From NCBI GenBank assembly GCA_023417935.1, contig JAEZDY010000026.1, positions 1-64,000 on the forward strand: a stretch of 64,000 nt of DNA, read 5' to 3'. The notes under the pieces are model-generated. The model saw nothing but the letters and a program-made list of their open reading frames with translations, did no database searches and was not told where the DNA came from. A program made the translations under genes and the position numbers. The stretch is from Bacteroidota bacterium (GTDB taxonomy: Bacteria > Bacteroidota > Bacteroidia > Bacteroidales > Lentimicrobiaceae). Positions 1 through 6,953 of this stretch are shown here, piece after piece (the stretch's first letter is position 1; each line of letters opens with the position of its first letter).

Positions 1-10
1 TTGTTAACCT

Positions 11-41
11 AAAAGAAAAGAGCAGCCACTTAGGACTGCTC
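11..41 (-). terminator. Rho-independent terminator of the Na+/Ca2+ exchanger gene
   Basis: A stem GAGCAG/CTGCTC with a short loop lies just past the stop codon of the minus-strand exchanger gene. Read on the minus strand it is followed by TTTTCTTTT. This is what a factor-independent terminator looks like. The stem is only moderately strong. Confidence 0.55.
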
Positions 42-123
42 ACGAGCTAGATCATGTCTGCTCTAAAGCACAAAGTTAATATTTATTTTTCAAAATGCTT
101 GCTTTTTAACACAGAATCTTGAA

Positions 124-1092
124 CTAAAATTCCTGAACAATCAAAAACCCCGTATACCCAAAATATACCAAAAGTAGTATCGCCGCTTCCCATCTGTCAA
201 GTCGCTTTGCGCCCCCGGTAAACATGGCGATGAAGAGAAGTGCGGTTCCGCCGATTAACAACCACATATCGACATTGAAGGCAGGGTTGTAGGCGTTAGG
301 GCTTATTAGTGCGCTGATTGGAAGGATAAACAGCAGATTGAATATGTTTGAACCAACAACGTTGCCAATGGCAATATCACTGTTTTTCTTTATAGCGGCA
401 ACTACTGATGTTACCAGCTCGGGCAGTGATGTTCCAATCGCTATTATGGTCACACCTATTATCTTTTCGCTTATGCCAAGATCTGTTGCGATTATAACAG
501 CATTATCAACAACCAGTTTACCCCCTGCAATAAGTCCTGCCAAGCCTATAATTATAAGGCCCCAAATTGTTAGGTTTTTTTTGTGAATATGTACTTCAGC
601 ATGTTCAGCCTGTACTGCAGGGGGTTCATTTTTCATTTGCTTATACACATAATACAGGAATGCACTGAAAAATACCAGCAACACGAGGCCTTCAATGCTT
701 GTAAGTTCGCTTTGGCTCTGGCCGAATATCTTGTTTGATAATATCATCACAATAGCTGCGGCGAATATTGAAATGGGTATTTCTTTCCATACTGTACTGG
801 ATTGTACAGTAAAAGGAGCAATAACACCAACAATGCCAAGCACCAGGAACAGGTTTACAATATTGCTTCCGATGATGTTACCATACACTATATCGGGATG
901 GTCCATGTAAGATGCAATGGAATTAACAACCAGTTCAGGGGCAGAAGTGCCAAATGATACAATGGTGAGCCCGATCACCAGATCAGAAACGTTGTACTTT
1001 TTAGCAAGGGAAGATGATCCGCTAACAAGCCAGTCGGCACCTTTAATAAGTAGTGCAAAACCGGCAATGATTAGAATAAAAGGTATGAGCAT
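124..1092 (-). CDS. Calcium/sodium antiporter, CaCA family (YrbG type)
   Basis: The 322-residue polytopic inner-membrane protein has the two inverted alpha-repeats of the CaCA exchanger family. The first carries the motif GTSAPELVVN near residue 48 and GNIIGSNIVN near 72. The second carries GTSLPELVTS near 220 and GNVVGSNIFN near 243. The paired acidic residues in these motifs bind Ca2+ and Na+ in known exchangers. About ten membrane segments are visible, and a hydrophilic loop with several histidines (AEHAEVHIHKK, about residue 160) joins the two halves. The family usually moves Ca2+ out against Na+ or H+. It is a single-gene unit, divergent from valS, with its own terminator. Length is normal for the family. 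Confidence 0.93.
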   Translation of the reverse strand: MLIPFILIIAGFALLIKGADWLVSGSSSLAKKYNVSDLVIGLTIVSFGTSAPELVVNSIASYMDHPDIVYGNIIGSNIVNLFLVLGIVGVIAPFTVQSSTVWKEIPISIFAAAIVMILSNKIFGQSQSELTSIEGLVLLVFFSAFLYYVYKQMKNEPPAVQAEHAEVHIHKKNLTIWGLIIIGLAGLIAGGKLVVDNAVIIATDLGISEKIIGVTIIAIGTSLPELVTSVVAAIKKNSDIAIGNVVGSNIFNLLFILPISALISPNAYNPAFNVDMWLLIGGTALLFIAMFTGGAKRLDRWEAAILLLVYFGYTGFLIVQEF

Positions 1093-1155
1093 TAGTTAAA
1101 GATTAAAACATAATGAAGTTATAACTCTTTCGTATAAGGTAAATTGCTGTTTCAA

Positions 1156-1260
1156 AAGGCTGCAAGTAATTCATATTTCAGAAGGTTGCAGGTAATTCAT
1201 ATTACAGAAAGTTGCAAGTTGCTCATATTACAGTGAAAGGCAAGTAAATACATATTGCAG
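1156..1260. repeat. Four-copy degenerate 26-bp tandem repeat upstream of valS
   Basis: Four head-to-tail units start at 1156, 1182, 1208 and 1234. The unit resembles aaggttgcaagtaattcata followed by ttacag. Units 1-3 are 26 bp; unit 4 is 27 bp and more diverged. The array fills the divergent spacer between the exchanger gene and valS, about 75 bp ahead of the presumed valS promoter. No open reading frame runs through it. Confidence 0.85.
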
Positions 1261-1335
1261 ACTCCAACATAATATCACACAATAAACAGTATGAAGCGCA
1301 CTTGGTTCAGATGAAGTATTCTTCAGCATTTTTGT

Positions 1336-1343
1336 TAATTTTG
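1336..1343 (+). promoter_or_regulatory. Bacteroidota -7 element (TAATTTTG) before valS
   Basis: TAATTTTG matches the Bacteroidota -7 consensus TAnnTTTG, 24 bp before the valS start codon. No clear TTTG -33 box sits at the expected distance, so the call rests on one element. Confidence 0.45.
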
Positions 1344-1367
1344 CACTCTCAAAAATAGAACTATCTA

Positions 1368-4076
1368 ATGGAAATTCCTGCAAAATACGATCCTAAAGGC
1401 ATTGAAGATAAATGGTACCGGTACTGGCTTGATAATCAGTTTTTTCGCTCGGTGCCCGATGGCCGCGAGCCTTATGTTATTGTAATACCACCGCCAAATG
1501 TTACGGGTGTGCTTCACATGGGGCACATGCTCAACAATACCATTCAGGATGTGCTGGTTAGGCGTGCCAGGATGCAGGGTAAGAATGCCTGTTGGCTGCC
1601 GGGTACTGATCATGCTTCAATTGCTACAGAGGCAAAGGTTGTAATGAAACTGAGGGAGCAGGGAATTGAGAAAAACAGCCTTACACGCGATGAGTTCCTT
1701 GAGCATGCATGGGAGTGGAAAGAAAAACACGGGGGTATCATCCTCGAGCAACTTAAGAAACTGGGCGCTTCATGCGATTGGGACCGTACCCGCTTTACTA
1801 TGGATGATTTTATGTACGAATCGGTAATTGATGTTTTCATCGATCTGTACAAGAAAGGATTGATCTACAGGGGCGTACGTATGGTTAACTGGGATCCGAA
1901 GGCGCTTACTGCAGTTTCAGATGAGGAAGTTATTTACAAGGAGGAAAGATCAAAACTCTACTACCTGCGCTACAGGGTAGAAGGCACTGCCGATGAATGG
2001 GTAACCATAGCAACCACACGTCCGGAAACAATATTGGGCGATACTGCTGTTTGTTACCATCCGGAAGATGAAAGATTTGCACACCTGAAAGGCAAACGGG
2101 TGCTTGTGCCGCTGATTGAACGGTCAATTCCTATGATCCATGATGAGTATGTTGATCGCGAATTTGGTACAGGATGCCTCAAAATTACTCCGGCACATGA
2201 TATCAACGACTACAACATCGGCGCAAAGCATAACCTTGAAAGTATAGATATTTTCAATGACAATGGCACTTTGAGCGAGAAGGCTATCTTATACGTGGGC
2301 ATCGACAGGTTTGAGGTGCGCAAGCTGATAGTTGAAGAGCTAAAGGAAAAAGGGCATTTGGTAAAAGTTGAAGAGTACAATAATAATGTTGGTTATTCTG
2401 AACGCACTGATGCTGTTATTGAGCCTAAATTGTCGATGCAGTGGTTCATGAAGATGGATCAGATGGCACCCAGGGCACTTGAGGTTGTGATGAATGATAC
2501 GGTGAAGTTTCATCCTGAGAAGTTCAAGAACACATACCGCCACTGGATGGAGAATGTGCGCGATTGGTGCATTAGCCGGCAGTTGTGGTGGGGACAGCGT
2601 ATTCCTGCATACTATCTGAATGATGGTCGCATTGTTGTTGCCAAAACGGATGAAGAAGCACTGACACAGGCAAAAGAGCTTACCGGAAATACTGGTTTGA
2701 GCATGTGCGATCTGCATCAGGATGAGGATGTTCTTGATACCTGGTTCTCCTCATGGTTATGGCCTATTTCGGTTTTCGATGGTATCAGGAATCCCAATAA
2801 CCCTGATATTAACTACTATTACCCCACAAACGACCTGATCACTGCCCCTGAGATTCTTTTCTTCTGGGTTGCCAGAATGATCATGGCGGGTCTGGAATAT
2901 CGCAACGACATACCTTTCAAGAATGTATACCTTACAGGCATCGTTCGCGATAAGCTTGGCAGGAAGATGTCGAAATCACTGGGCAATTCCCCTGATCCGC
3001 TCGACCTGATTGAGGTTTACGGCGCTGACGGTGTCAGGGTTGGCATGTTGCTTACATCGCCGGCAGGTAACGACTTGCCTTTCGACGAAAGTCTATGTGA
3101 GCAGGGACGTAATTTCAGCAACAAGATATGGAATGCGCTGAGGCTGGTAAAAGGCTGGGAAATTGACGCTACTGCGGAGCAACCTGCCTATGCGGCCATC
3201 GCGGTTAAGTGGTTTGATGCCCGTTTCAATGAGGCTTTCGCCGAAATTGATGAAAACTTCAAGAAATACAAGCTTTCAGAGGCATTGATGAATACCTATA
3301 AGTTGATTTGGGACGATTTCTGTTCATGGTACCTTGAGATGATCAAGCCTCCATACCAGAAACCCATTGATTCCAAAACACTGGAGCAGACCATCAATTT
3401 CTTTGATAAACTGATGAAGGTACTGCACCCTTTCATGCCGTTCATAACAGAAGAGATATGGCAAACACTGGCTGACAGGACATCAGGTGAAAGCATTATG
3501 ATGGCTGCAATGCCCGGTATTGAAAAGGCTGACAATAAAGTGCTTGTTGAATTTGCCGTTGCAGCGCAGGTGATACAGGAATTAAGGAACATCCGCAAGG
3601 AAAAAGGAATAGCACAGCGCGATACCATTGAATTGCATGTTGTGAATAAAGCTTACACCCACATTGACCTGCATGATGTGAATTCGCCTTCAGTTTACGC
3701 CAACAGTGATCTGCATGATGTGAATACGTCCTCAGTTTACAACCACACATTCGACGAACTGATAGTAAAACTTTGCAACCTGAGCAGCATCAACTTCGTA
3801 ATAGTAAAACCAGAAATGGCAGTTGGCTTCATCGTTGAATCCGTAGAATACTTCGTACCACTGGAAGGACGGGTTGACAAAGAAGCCGAGCTGGAAAAAC
3901 TAAACAAGGACCTCGAATACACCGAAGGCTTCCTGGCATCAGTAATGAAAAAACTCGGCAACGAACGCTTCATGGCAAACGCAAAGCCTGAAGTAATAGA
4001 ATCAGAACAAAAGAAACGCGCCGACGCAGAGTCAAGGATTGCTGTGATAAAGCAGCAGATTGAAACATTGAAGTAG
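1368..4076 (+). CDS. valS: Valine--tRNA ligase
   Basis: This class I aminoacyl-tRNA synthetase (902 residues) charges tRNA-Val with valine in the cytoplasm. The HIGH signature appears as HMGHM in PPPNVTGVLHMGHML (about residue 45) and the KMSKS loop as GRKMSKSLGN (about residue 535). The inserted CP1 editing domain contains TTRPETILGDTAV (about 216). The C-terminal coiled-coil arm expected of ValRS follows the anticodon-binding region. Length is normal. It begins with MEIPAKYDP at the only plausible start. An odd feature is a 14-residue tandem duplication (DLHDVN..SVY) near residue 767, between the anticodon-binding domain and the arm, which looks like a recent in-frame duplication. Confidence 0.97.
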   Translation: MEIPAKYDPKGIEDKWYRYWLDNQFFRSVPDGREPYVIVIPPPNVTGVLHMGHMLNNTIQDVLVRRARMQGKNACWLPGTDHASIATEAKVVMKLREQGIEKNSLTRDEFLEHAWEWKEKHGGIILEQLKKLGASCDWDRTRFTMDDFMYESVIDVFIDLYKKGLIYRGVRMVNWDPKALTAVSDEEVIYKEERSKLYYLRYRVEGTADEWVTIATTRPETILGDTAVCYHPEDERFAHLKGKRVLVPLIERSIPMIHDEYVDREFGTGCLKITPAHDINDYNIGAKHNLESIDIFNDNGTLSEKAILYVGIDRFEVRKLIVEELKEKGHLVKVEEYNNNVGYSERTDAVIEPKLSMQWFMKMDQMAPRALEVVMNDTVKFHPEKFKNTYRHWMENVRDWCISRQLWWGQRIPAYYLNDGRIVVAKTDEEALTQAKELTGNTGLSMCDLHQDEDVLDTWFSSWLWPISVFDGIRNPNNPDINYYYPTNDLITAPEILFFWVARMIMAGLEYRNDIPFKNVYLTGIVRDKLGRKMSKSLGNSPDPLDLIEVYGADGVRVGMLLTSPAGNDLPFDESLCEQGRNFSNKIWNALRLVKGWEIDATAEQPAYAAIAVKWFDARFNEAFAEIDENFKKYKLSEALMNTYKLIWDDFCSWYLEMIKPPYQKPIDSKTLEQTINFFDKLMKVLHPFMPFITEEIWQTLADRTSGESIMMAAMPGIEKADNKVLVEFAVAAQVIQELRNIRKEKGIAQRDTIELHVVNKAYTHIDLHDVNSPSVYANSDLHDVNTSSVYNHTFDELIVKLCNLSSINFVIVKPEMAVGFIVESVEYFVPLEGRVDKEAELEKLNKDLEYTEGFLASVMKKLGNERFMANAKPEVIESEQKKRADAESRIAVIKQQIETLK
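3666..3749 (+). repeat. In-frame 42-bp tandem duplication inside valS
   Basis: Two adjacent 42-bp units (3666-3707 and 3708-3749) share gaYctgcatgatgtgaat and tcagtttac. They encode DLHDVNSPSVYANS and DLHDVNTSSVYNHT. The divergence between copies shows that the duplication is not brand new, and the reading frame is kept. Confidence 0.85.
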
Positions 4077-4116
4077 TTCAAAAGTTGTTCAAAGGTTGTT
4101 CAAAAGTAGTTCAAAG
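4074..4116. repeat. 11-bp tandem repeat starting at the valS stop codon
   Basis: Four degenerate copies of an 11-bp unit close to agttgttcaaa run from the valS TAG stop codon into the spacer. The first copy uses the stop codon itself as its first bases. It precedes a GC-rich stretch and the palindromic elements. Confidence 0.7.
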
Positions 4117-4140
4117 CGCTGCGCGCGTTCAATGTTGCGC

Positions 4141-4229
4141 TTAGCCCTGAAAGGGCATAATAAGTCAGCGATGGGTGAAACCCATCGTAAGGAATGTTAA
4201 TATAATCTACAAGCCCTGAAAGGGCGTAA
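4141..4229. repeat. REP-like cluster of three short palindromes
   Basis: Three perfect hairpins with GAA loops occur in 85 bp: GCCCT-GAA-AGGGC at 4144-4156, CGATGGGT-GAA-ACCCATCG at 4169-4187, and a second GCCCT-GAA-AGGGC at 4213-4225. The two GCCCT copies share flanks (agccctgaaagggcRtaataa), which shows a dispersed repeated element rather than chance. The arrangement recalls repetitive extragenic palindromes. No terminator T-tract follows. Confidence 0.75.
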
Positions 4230-4241
4230 TAACAGGCAGAA

Positions 4242-4338
4242 CCTATGATTCCGCAAAACGCTAAACACAAAACGCTAAACACTTTAGCCTTTAGCCTTTA
4301 GCCCTTAGCCTTTAGCCTTATTTTAATCCTTTAGCCTT
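4242..4338. repeat. Seven-base-period array (TTAGCCT) with shared leader, copy A
   Basis: Five contiguous TTAGCCT/TTAGCCC heptamers run from 4284 to 4318, with another at about 4332. They are preceded by a leader (cctatgattccgc...ctaaacac) that recurs at 5255. The same leader-plus-heptamer block therefore lies on each side of the two cold-shock genes. The 4077-4500 spacer otherwise shows only the repeats listed here and the cold-shock promoter. Confidence 0.8.
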
Positions 4339-4465
4339 ATTTGTAAGTTAAAAACACGCCAGCCAAAAGCCCATTCTCAAGTATCTAAATAGGGAGATAT
4401 TCAACATAATTAGGATTTTCTTTAAACTTTTTTTCCAGTTTCGTGTTATCAAGGAGAAAATAATT

Positions 4466-4473
4466 TACATTTG
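4466..4473 (+). promoter_or_regulatory. -7 element (TACATTTG) of the first cold-shock gene
   Basis: TACATTTG fits the TAnnTTTG consensus and lies 27 bp ahead of the ATG at 4501. The leader between them is a run of T and A. The same layout recurs before the second copy, which supports the call. Confidence 0.55.
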
Positions 4474-4500
4474 CGCTTATTTTTAATTTTTTAATTGATT

Positions 4501-4692
4501 ATGAAAACAGGAAAAGTTAAATTCTTCAATGAATCAAAAGGTTACGGTTTTATTCTAGACGACGAAAGTGGAAAAGAATATTTCGTTCATGCAACAGGTT
4601 TAATCGATCGCATCAATGAAGGCGATTCAGTAACATTTGAACTCCAGGAAGGCAAGAAGGGCTTAAATGCTGTCAAGGTTAAACTGGCATAA
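4501..4692 (+). CDS. Cold-shock domain protein (CspA family), copy 1
   Basis: This 63-residue single cold-shock domain protein is expected to bind single-stranded RNA or DNA and act as an RNA chaperone. RNP1 is seen as KGYGFI (residues 15-20) and RNP2 as EYFVHAT (about residues 29-35). The start MKTGKVKFF at 4501 is preferred over an in-frame TTG six bases earlier, because the paralog starts with the same residues. It is a single-gene unit with its own -7 element and a strong terminator. It is nearly identical to the next gene in its first 60 bases, which indicates a recent tandem duplication. Confidence 0.95.
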   Translation: MKTGKVKFFNESKGYGFILDDESGKEYFVHATGLIDRINEGDSVTFELQEGKKGLNAVKVKLA

Positions 4693-4720
4693 CTAAATTA
4701 GTTAGTTTGTTTTATCTTAT

Positions 4721-4745
4721 AACCCTGCTTCGGCAGGGTTTTTTT
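4721..4745 (+). terminator. Terminator of cold-shock copy 1
   Basis: AACCCTGC-TTCG-GCAGGGTT is a perfect 8-bp stem on a UUCG tetraloop, followed by a run of seven T. It is a classic factor-independent terminator 28 bp past the stop codon. Confidence 0.9.
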
Positions 4746-4808
4746 ATGCAAATATTAAACATTTTTAACATTTTTGAGTTTTTATGTAATCCAAGTGCTA
4801 AAGAGTAC

Positions 4809-4816
4809 TATATTTG
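4809..4816 (+). promoter_or_regulatory. -7 element (TATATTTG) of the second cold-shock gene
   Basis: TATATTTG matches TAnnTTTG and lies 26 bp before the ATG at 4843. It is followed by a T-rich leader like that of copy 1. No convincing -33 box is visible. Confidence 0.55.
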
Positions 4817-4842
4817 CAAATTATTTATTTTTTTTATTAAAC

Positions 4843-5034
4843 ATGAAAACAGGAAAAGTTAAATTCTTCAATGAATCAAAAGGTTATGGTTTTATCGCTG
4901 ACGATGAATCCAACAAAGAGTATTTTGTACACATCACCAATCTTATAGACCGTATTAATGAAGGCGACAGCGTTTCATACGATCTAGAAGAAGGTCGTAA
5001 AGGTCTTAACGCGGTTAAAGTAAAGCAATTATAG
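4843..5034 (+). CDS. Cold-shock domain protein (CspA family), copy 2
   Basis: This 63-residue cold-shock domain protein differs from copy 1 mainly in the middle and end: KGYGFIADDESNKEYFVHITNLIDRINEGDSVSYDLEEGRKGLNAVKVKQL against the ILDDES and HATGL forms of copy 1. Both RNA-binding motifs (KGYGFI and EYFVHI) are intact. A longer in-frame form would begin at a TTG at 4774, upstream of the -7 element, so the ATG at 4843 is the supported start. It has its own promoter element and terminator, so the two copies can be regulated separately. Confidence 0.94.
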   Translation: MKTGKVKFFNESKGYGFIADDESNKEYFVHITNLIDRINEGDSVSYDLEEGRKGLNAVKVKQL

Positions 5035-5060
5035 TCTTTCCTACTGATAGAAGTATTTAA

Positions 5061-5084
5061 AAGCCCTGTTTCAGGGCTTTTTTT
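5061..5084 (+). terminator. Terminator of cold-shock copy 2
   Basis: AAGCCCTG-TT-TCAGGGCTT followed by seven T, 27 bp past the stop codon. Confidence 0.88.
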
Positions 5085-5122
5085 ATGCTTGTTTATTTGT
5101 AAATGGTTGATAGTCGGTTGTA

Positions 5123-5143
5123 GGGACAGGTCGTGACCTATCC
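5123..5143. repeat. Palindrome-derived short element
   Basis: The sequence gggacaggtcgtgacctatcc is an imperfect inverted repeat (GGGACAGGTC / GACCTATCC). It sits alone in the spacer downstream of the second cold-shock gene and has no terminator tail. I take it as a degenerate dispersed palindrome, with low certainty. Confidence 0.4.
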
Positions 5144-5167
5144 ATCACTGATGTTGGCAGTACTGAG

Positions 5168-5375
5168 TGGTTAGGGGTTAGGGGTTAGTGGTGAGTGGTG
5201 AATAGTGAACTATAATTTCCCCAGAACCCAGAACGTAGAACCCAGAACCCAGAGCCTATGATTCCGCTAAACCCTAAACGCAAAAACACTAAACACTTTA
5301 GCCTTTAGCCTTTAGCCCTTAGCCTCTAGCCTTACCTTTAAACTTTAGCCCTTAGCCTTTAGCCTTTAGCCTTGC
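5168..5375. repeat. Heptamer arrays: GGTTAGG, CCCAGAA and TTAGCCT (copy B)
   Basis: Three different seven-base-period arrays follow each other. They are a GGTTAGG/GGTGAGT stretch (about 5168-5201), a CCCAGAA stretch (about 5220-5254), and the cctatgattccgc leader (5255) with TTAGCCT/TTAGCCC heptamers at 5298-5332 and 5345-5373. The last block repeats the one at 4242. The array ends eight bases before the DUF4159 stop codon. The 5035-5380 spacer shows nothing else besides the terminator and the short palindrome. Confidence 0.8.
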
Positions 5376-5380
5376 AAAAC

Positions 5381-6037
5381 CTACTTCATAAACGCATACT
5401 GAATAAGATTCGCCCCCATTTGCAGTGCCTTCAGCCGGGATTGCTCTGAATCGTTATGCACCTGCCTGTCTTCCCATCCATCACCAAGGTCAGTTTCATA
5501 AGTGTAGAAGCAAAGGAGTCTGCCGTCTTTTATAAGTCCAAAGCCCTGAGGTGGATTATTATCGTGTTCATGAATCTTGGGAAGTCCGTTTGGGAAACGA
5601 TAACGCTGATTATAAATAGGGTGGGAGAATGGCAATTCAATAAAATCTAATTCAGGGAACACCTTTTTCATCTGGGGTCGGATGAATTCATCGAGTCCGT
5701 AGTTATCGTCAATATGTAGAAAGCCACCAGCCAGCATATAATTCCGGAGGTTAAGAGCTTCCTGATCGTCAAATATTACATTACCGTGTCCGGTAAGATG
5801 CACAAACGGATAGTTGAAGATGGCATTGCTTCCGGCTTCAACGGTAGCGTAATCGGGATTAATATTTGTATTGAGGTTCTTATTGCAGAAATCAATCAGG
5901 TTTGTAAGTGAAGTGGGATTTGCATACCAGTCGCCACCGCCCTTATATTTAAGCAGAGCAATTTGAACGGTACCGGGGGTGCTGCCGGTTATAACGACTG
6001 TGCAGATCAGTAATAATATAATTGTGAGTTTTCGCAT
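5381..6037 (-). CDS. DUF4159 domain protein, exported
   Basis: This 218-residue protein has an N-terminal signal peptide (MRKLTIILLLICTVVITGS) and then a DUF4159 domain through to the C-terminus. Recognisable segments are LKYKGGGDWYANPTSL near residue 29, FVHLTGHGNVIFDD near 75 and GGFLHIDDNYGLDEFIRP near 104. The family has a glutamine-amidotransferase-like fold, is common in Bacteroidota, and has no proven enzyme activity. It is downstream of rsmE with a three-base gap, so the two are probably cotranscribed. In other genomes DUF4159 genes often travel with Bat-type operons; here that operon is 40 kb away. The 3' end runs into the heptamer repeat block. Confidence 0.85.
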   Translation of the reverse strand: MRKLTIILLLICTVVITGSTPGTVQIALLKYKGGGDWYANPTSLTNLIDFCNKNLNTNINPDYATVEAGSNAIFNYPFVHLTGHGNVIFDDQEALNLRNYMLAGGFLHIDDNYGLDEFIRPQMKKVFPELDFIELPFSHPIYNQRYRFPNGLPKIHEHDNNPPQGFGLIKDGRLLCFYTYETDLGDGWEDRQVHNDSEQSRLKALQMGANLIQYAFMK

Positions 6038-6040
6038 AAT

Positions 6041-6781
6041 TTACTGTGTTGCATCCGGTTCATTAATCAGGTTAATTGTAAAACAAGCGGCCAATGCTGC
6101 GGTTTCAGTACGTAGGCGTGAACTGCCTAAACTTACCGGTTTAAAGCCTTTTGCCATAGCCATCTTAACTTCAGCCTGACTGAAATCACCTTCCGGACCA
6201 ACAAGCACTGTAGCCGGCAAGTTAGATAGGCAAGCTGCCTTCAGGTGTTGCTGCATACCCTCTTTGTCGAGCCAGGCTATGAAGTTGTTATTGCCGGCAG
6301 GATGATCGTTAAGAAATGCTTTAAGGCTGGTTGGTTCATTCAGCTTTGGTATAAACGTTTTGAGCGATTGTTTCATTGCTGAGATGATCACTTTATTAAG
6401 ACGGTCGGTTCTAAGGTTCACTCTTTCTGAATGTTCGCTGAAGAATGGGGTTATTTCGTCAATGCCCATTTCAGTAGCTTTTTCCAGGAACCATTCAAAC
6501 CTCGCTATGTTCTTTGTGGGTGCAACGGCAATATGAATGTAATGATTGGGATGTACAGTGGTTTTTACTTCCGTGATGCGGAGTGTATTTGATTTAGCCC
6601 CCGATTCTTCCACAACTGCACTAGCCAGATTTCCCAAACCATCAGTAACTAGCAGCTTGTCGCCGGGCTTCATCCTTAACACTTTCAGGTGCGCCGCTTC
6701 ATCGCCCGAAAGCGAAATGTAGTGTGAACCTGAATTAAAGAGATTAAGTAAACTGGATTGCTCGTAATAGAAGAGATGCAT
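6041..6781 (-). CDS. rsmE: 16S rRNA (uracil(1498)-N(3))-methyltransferase
   Basis: RsmE methylates N3 of U1498 in 16S rRNA using S-adenosylmethionine. The 246-residue protein starts with a PUA-like domain (EAAHLKVLRMKPGD near residue 28) and ends with a SPOUT domain. The SPOUT knot motif LVGPEGDFSQAE is near residue 193 and GSSRLRTETAALAA near 220. These are the cofactor-binding loop and knot residues of the family. Its ATG overlaps nothing upstream. It leads a two-gene unit with the DUF4159 gene. Length is normal. Confidence 0.95.
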   Translation of the reverse strand: MHLFYYEQSSLLNLFNSGSHYISLSGDEAAHLKVLRMKPGDKLLVTDGLGNLASAVVEESGAKSNTLRITEVKTTVHPNHYIHIAVAPTKNIARFEWFLEKATEMGIDEITPFFSEHSERVNLRTDRLNKVIISAMKQSLKTFIPKLNEPTSLKAFLNDHPAGNNNFIAWLDKEGMQQHLKAACLSNLPATVLVGPEGDFSQAEVKMAMAKGFKPVSLGSSRLRTETAALAACFTINLINEPDATQ

Positions 6782-6892
6782 TGGGACTAATGATTATTTT
6801 TTGTTGTTGCTAATGCCAGTGAATGCTATTAATATCTGTGGTTATTATAATGCCAATGTCTATTATTTCACCAGATTATTCAATACAAAAAT

Positions 6893-6925
6893 AAAAAAAA
6901 GGCCGGTTAAACGCCGGCCTTTTCT
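6893..6925 (-). terminator. Terminator of the 1219-residue T9SS protein gene
   Basis: AAGGCCGGCG-TTTAA-CCGGCCTT on the minus strand is followed by a long T-rich run. It sits about 30 bases past the stop codon of the gene at 6954. Confidence 0.85.
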
Positions 6926-6953
6926 TAAATAGCATTGCTATTACCTTAGATCG

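Noticed and set aside
338..910. Plus-strand frames opposite the Na+/Ca2+ exchanger gene
   Set aside because: They are antisense shadows of a conserved membrane protein; hydrophobic codons reversed give hydrophobic-looking products.
1156..1260. CRISPR array
   Set aside because: Units are directly abutting with no unique spacers, and no cas gene is in the window. The same holds for arrays at 16.9 and 61.5 kb.
5123..5143. Attachment site or phage integration core
   Set aside because: The palindrome is short and imperfect, and there is no integrase or tRNA gene beside it.
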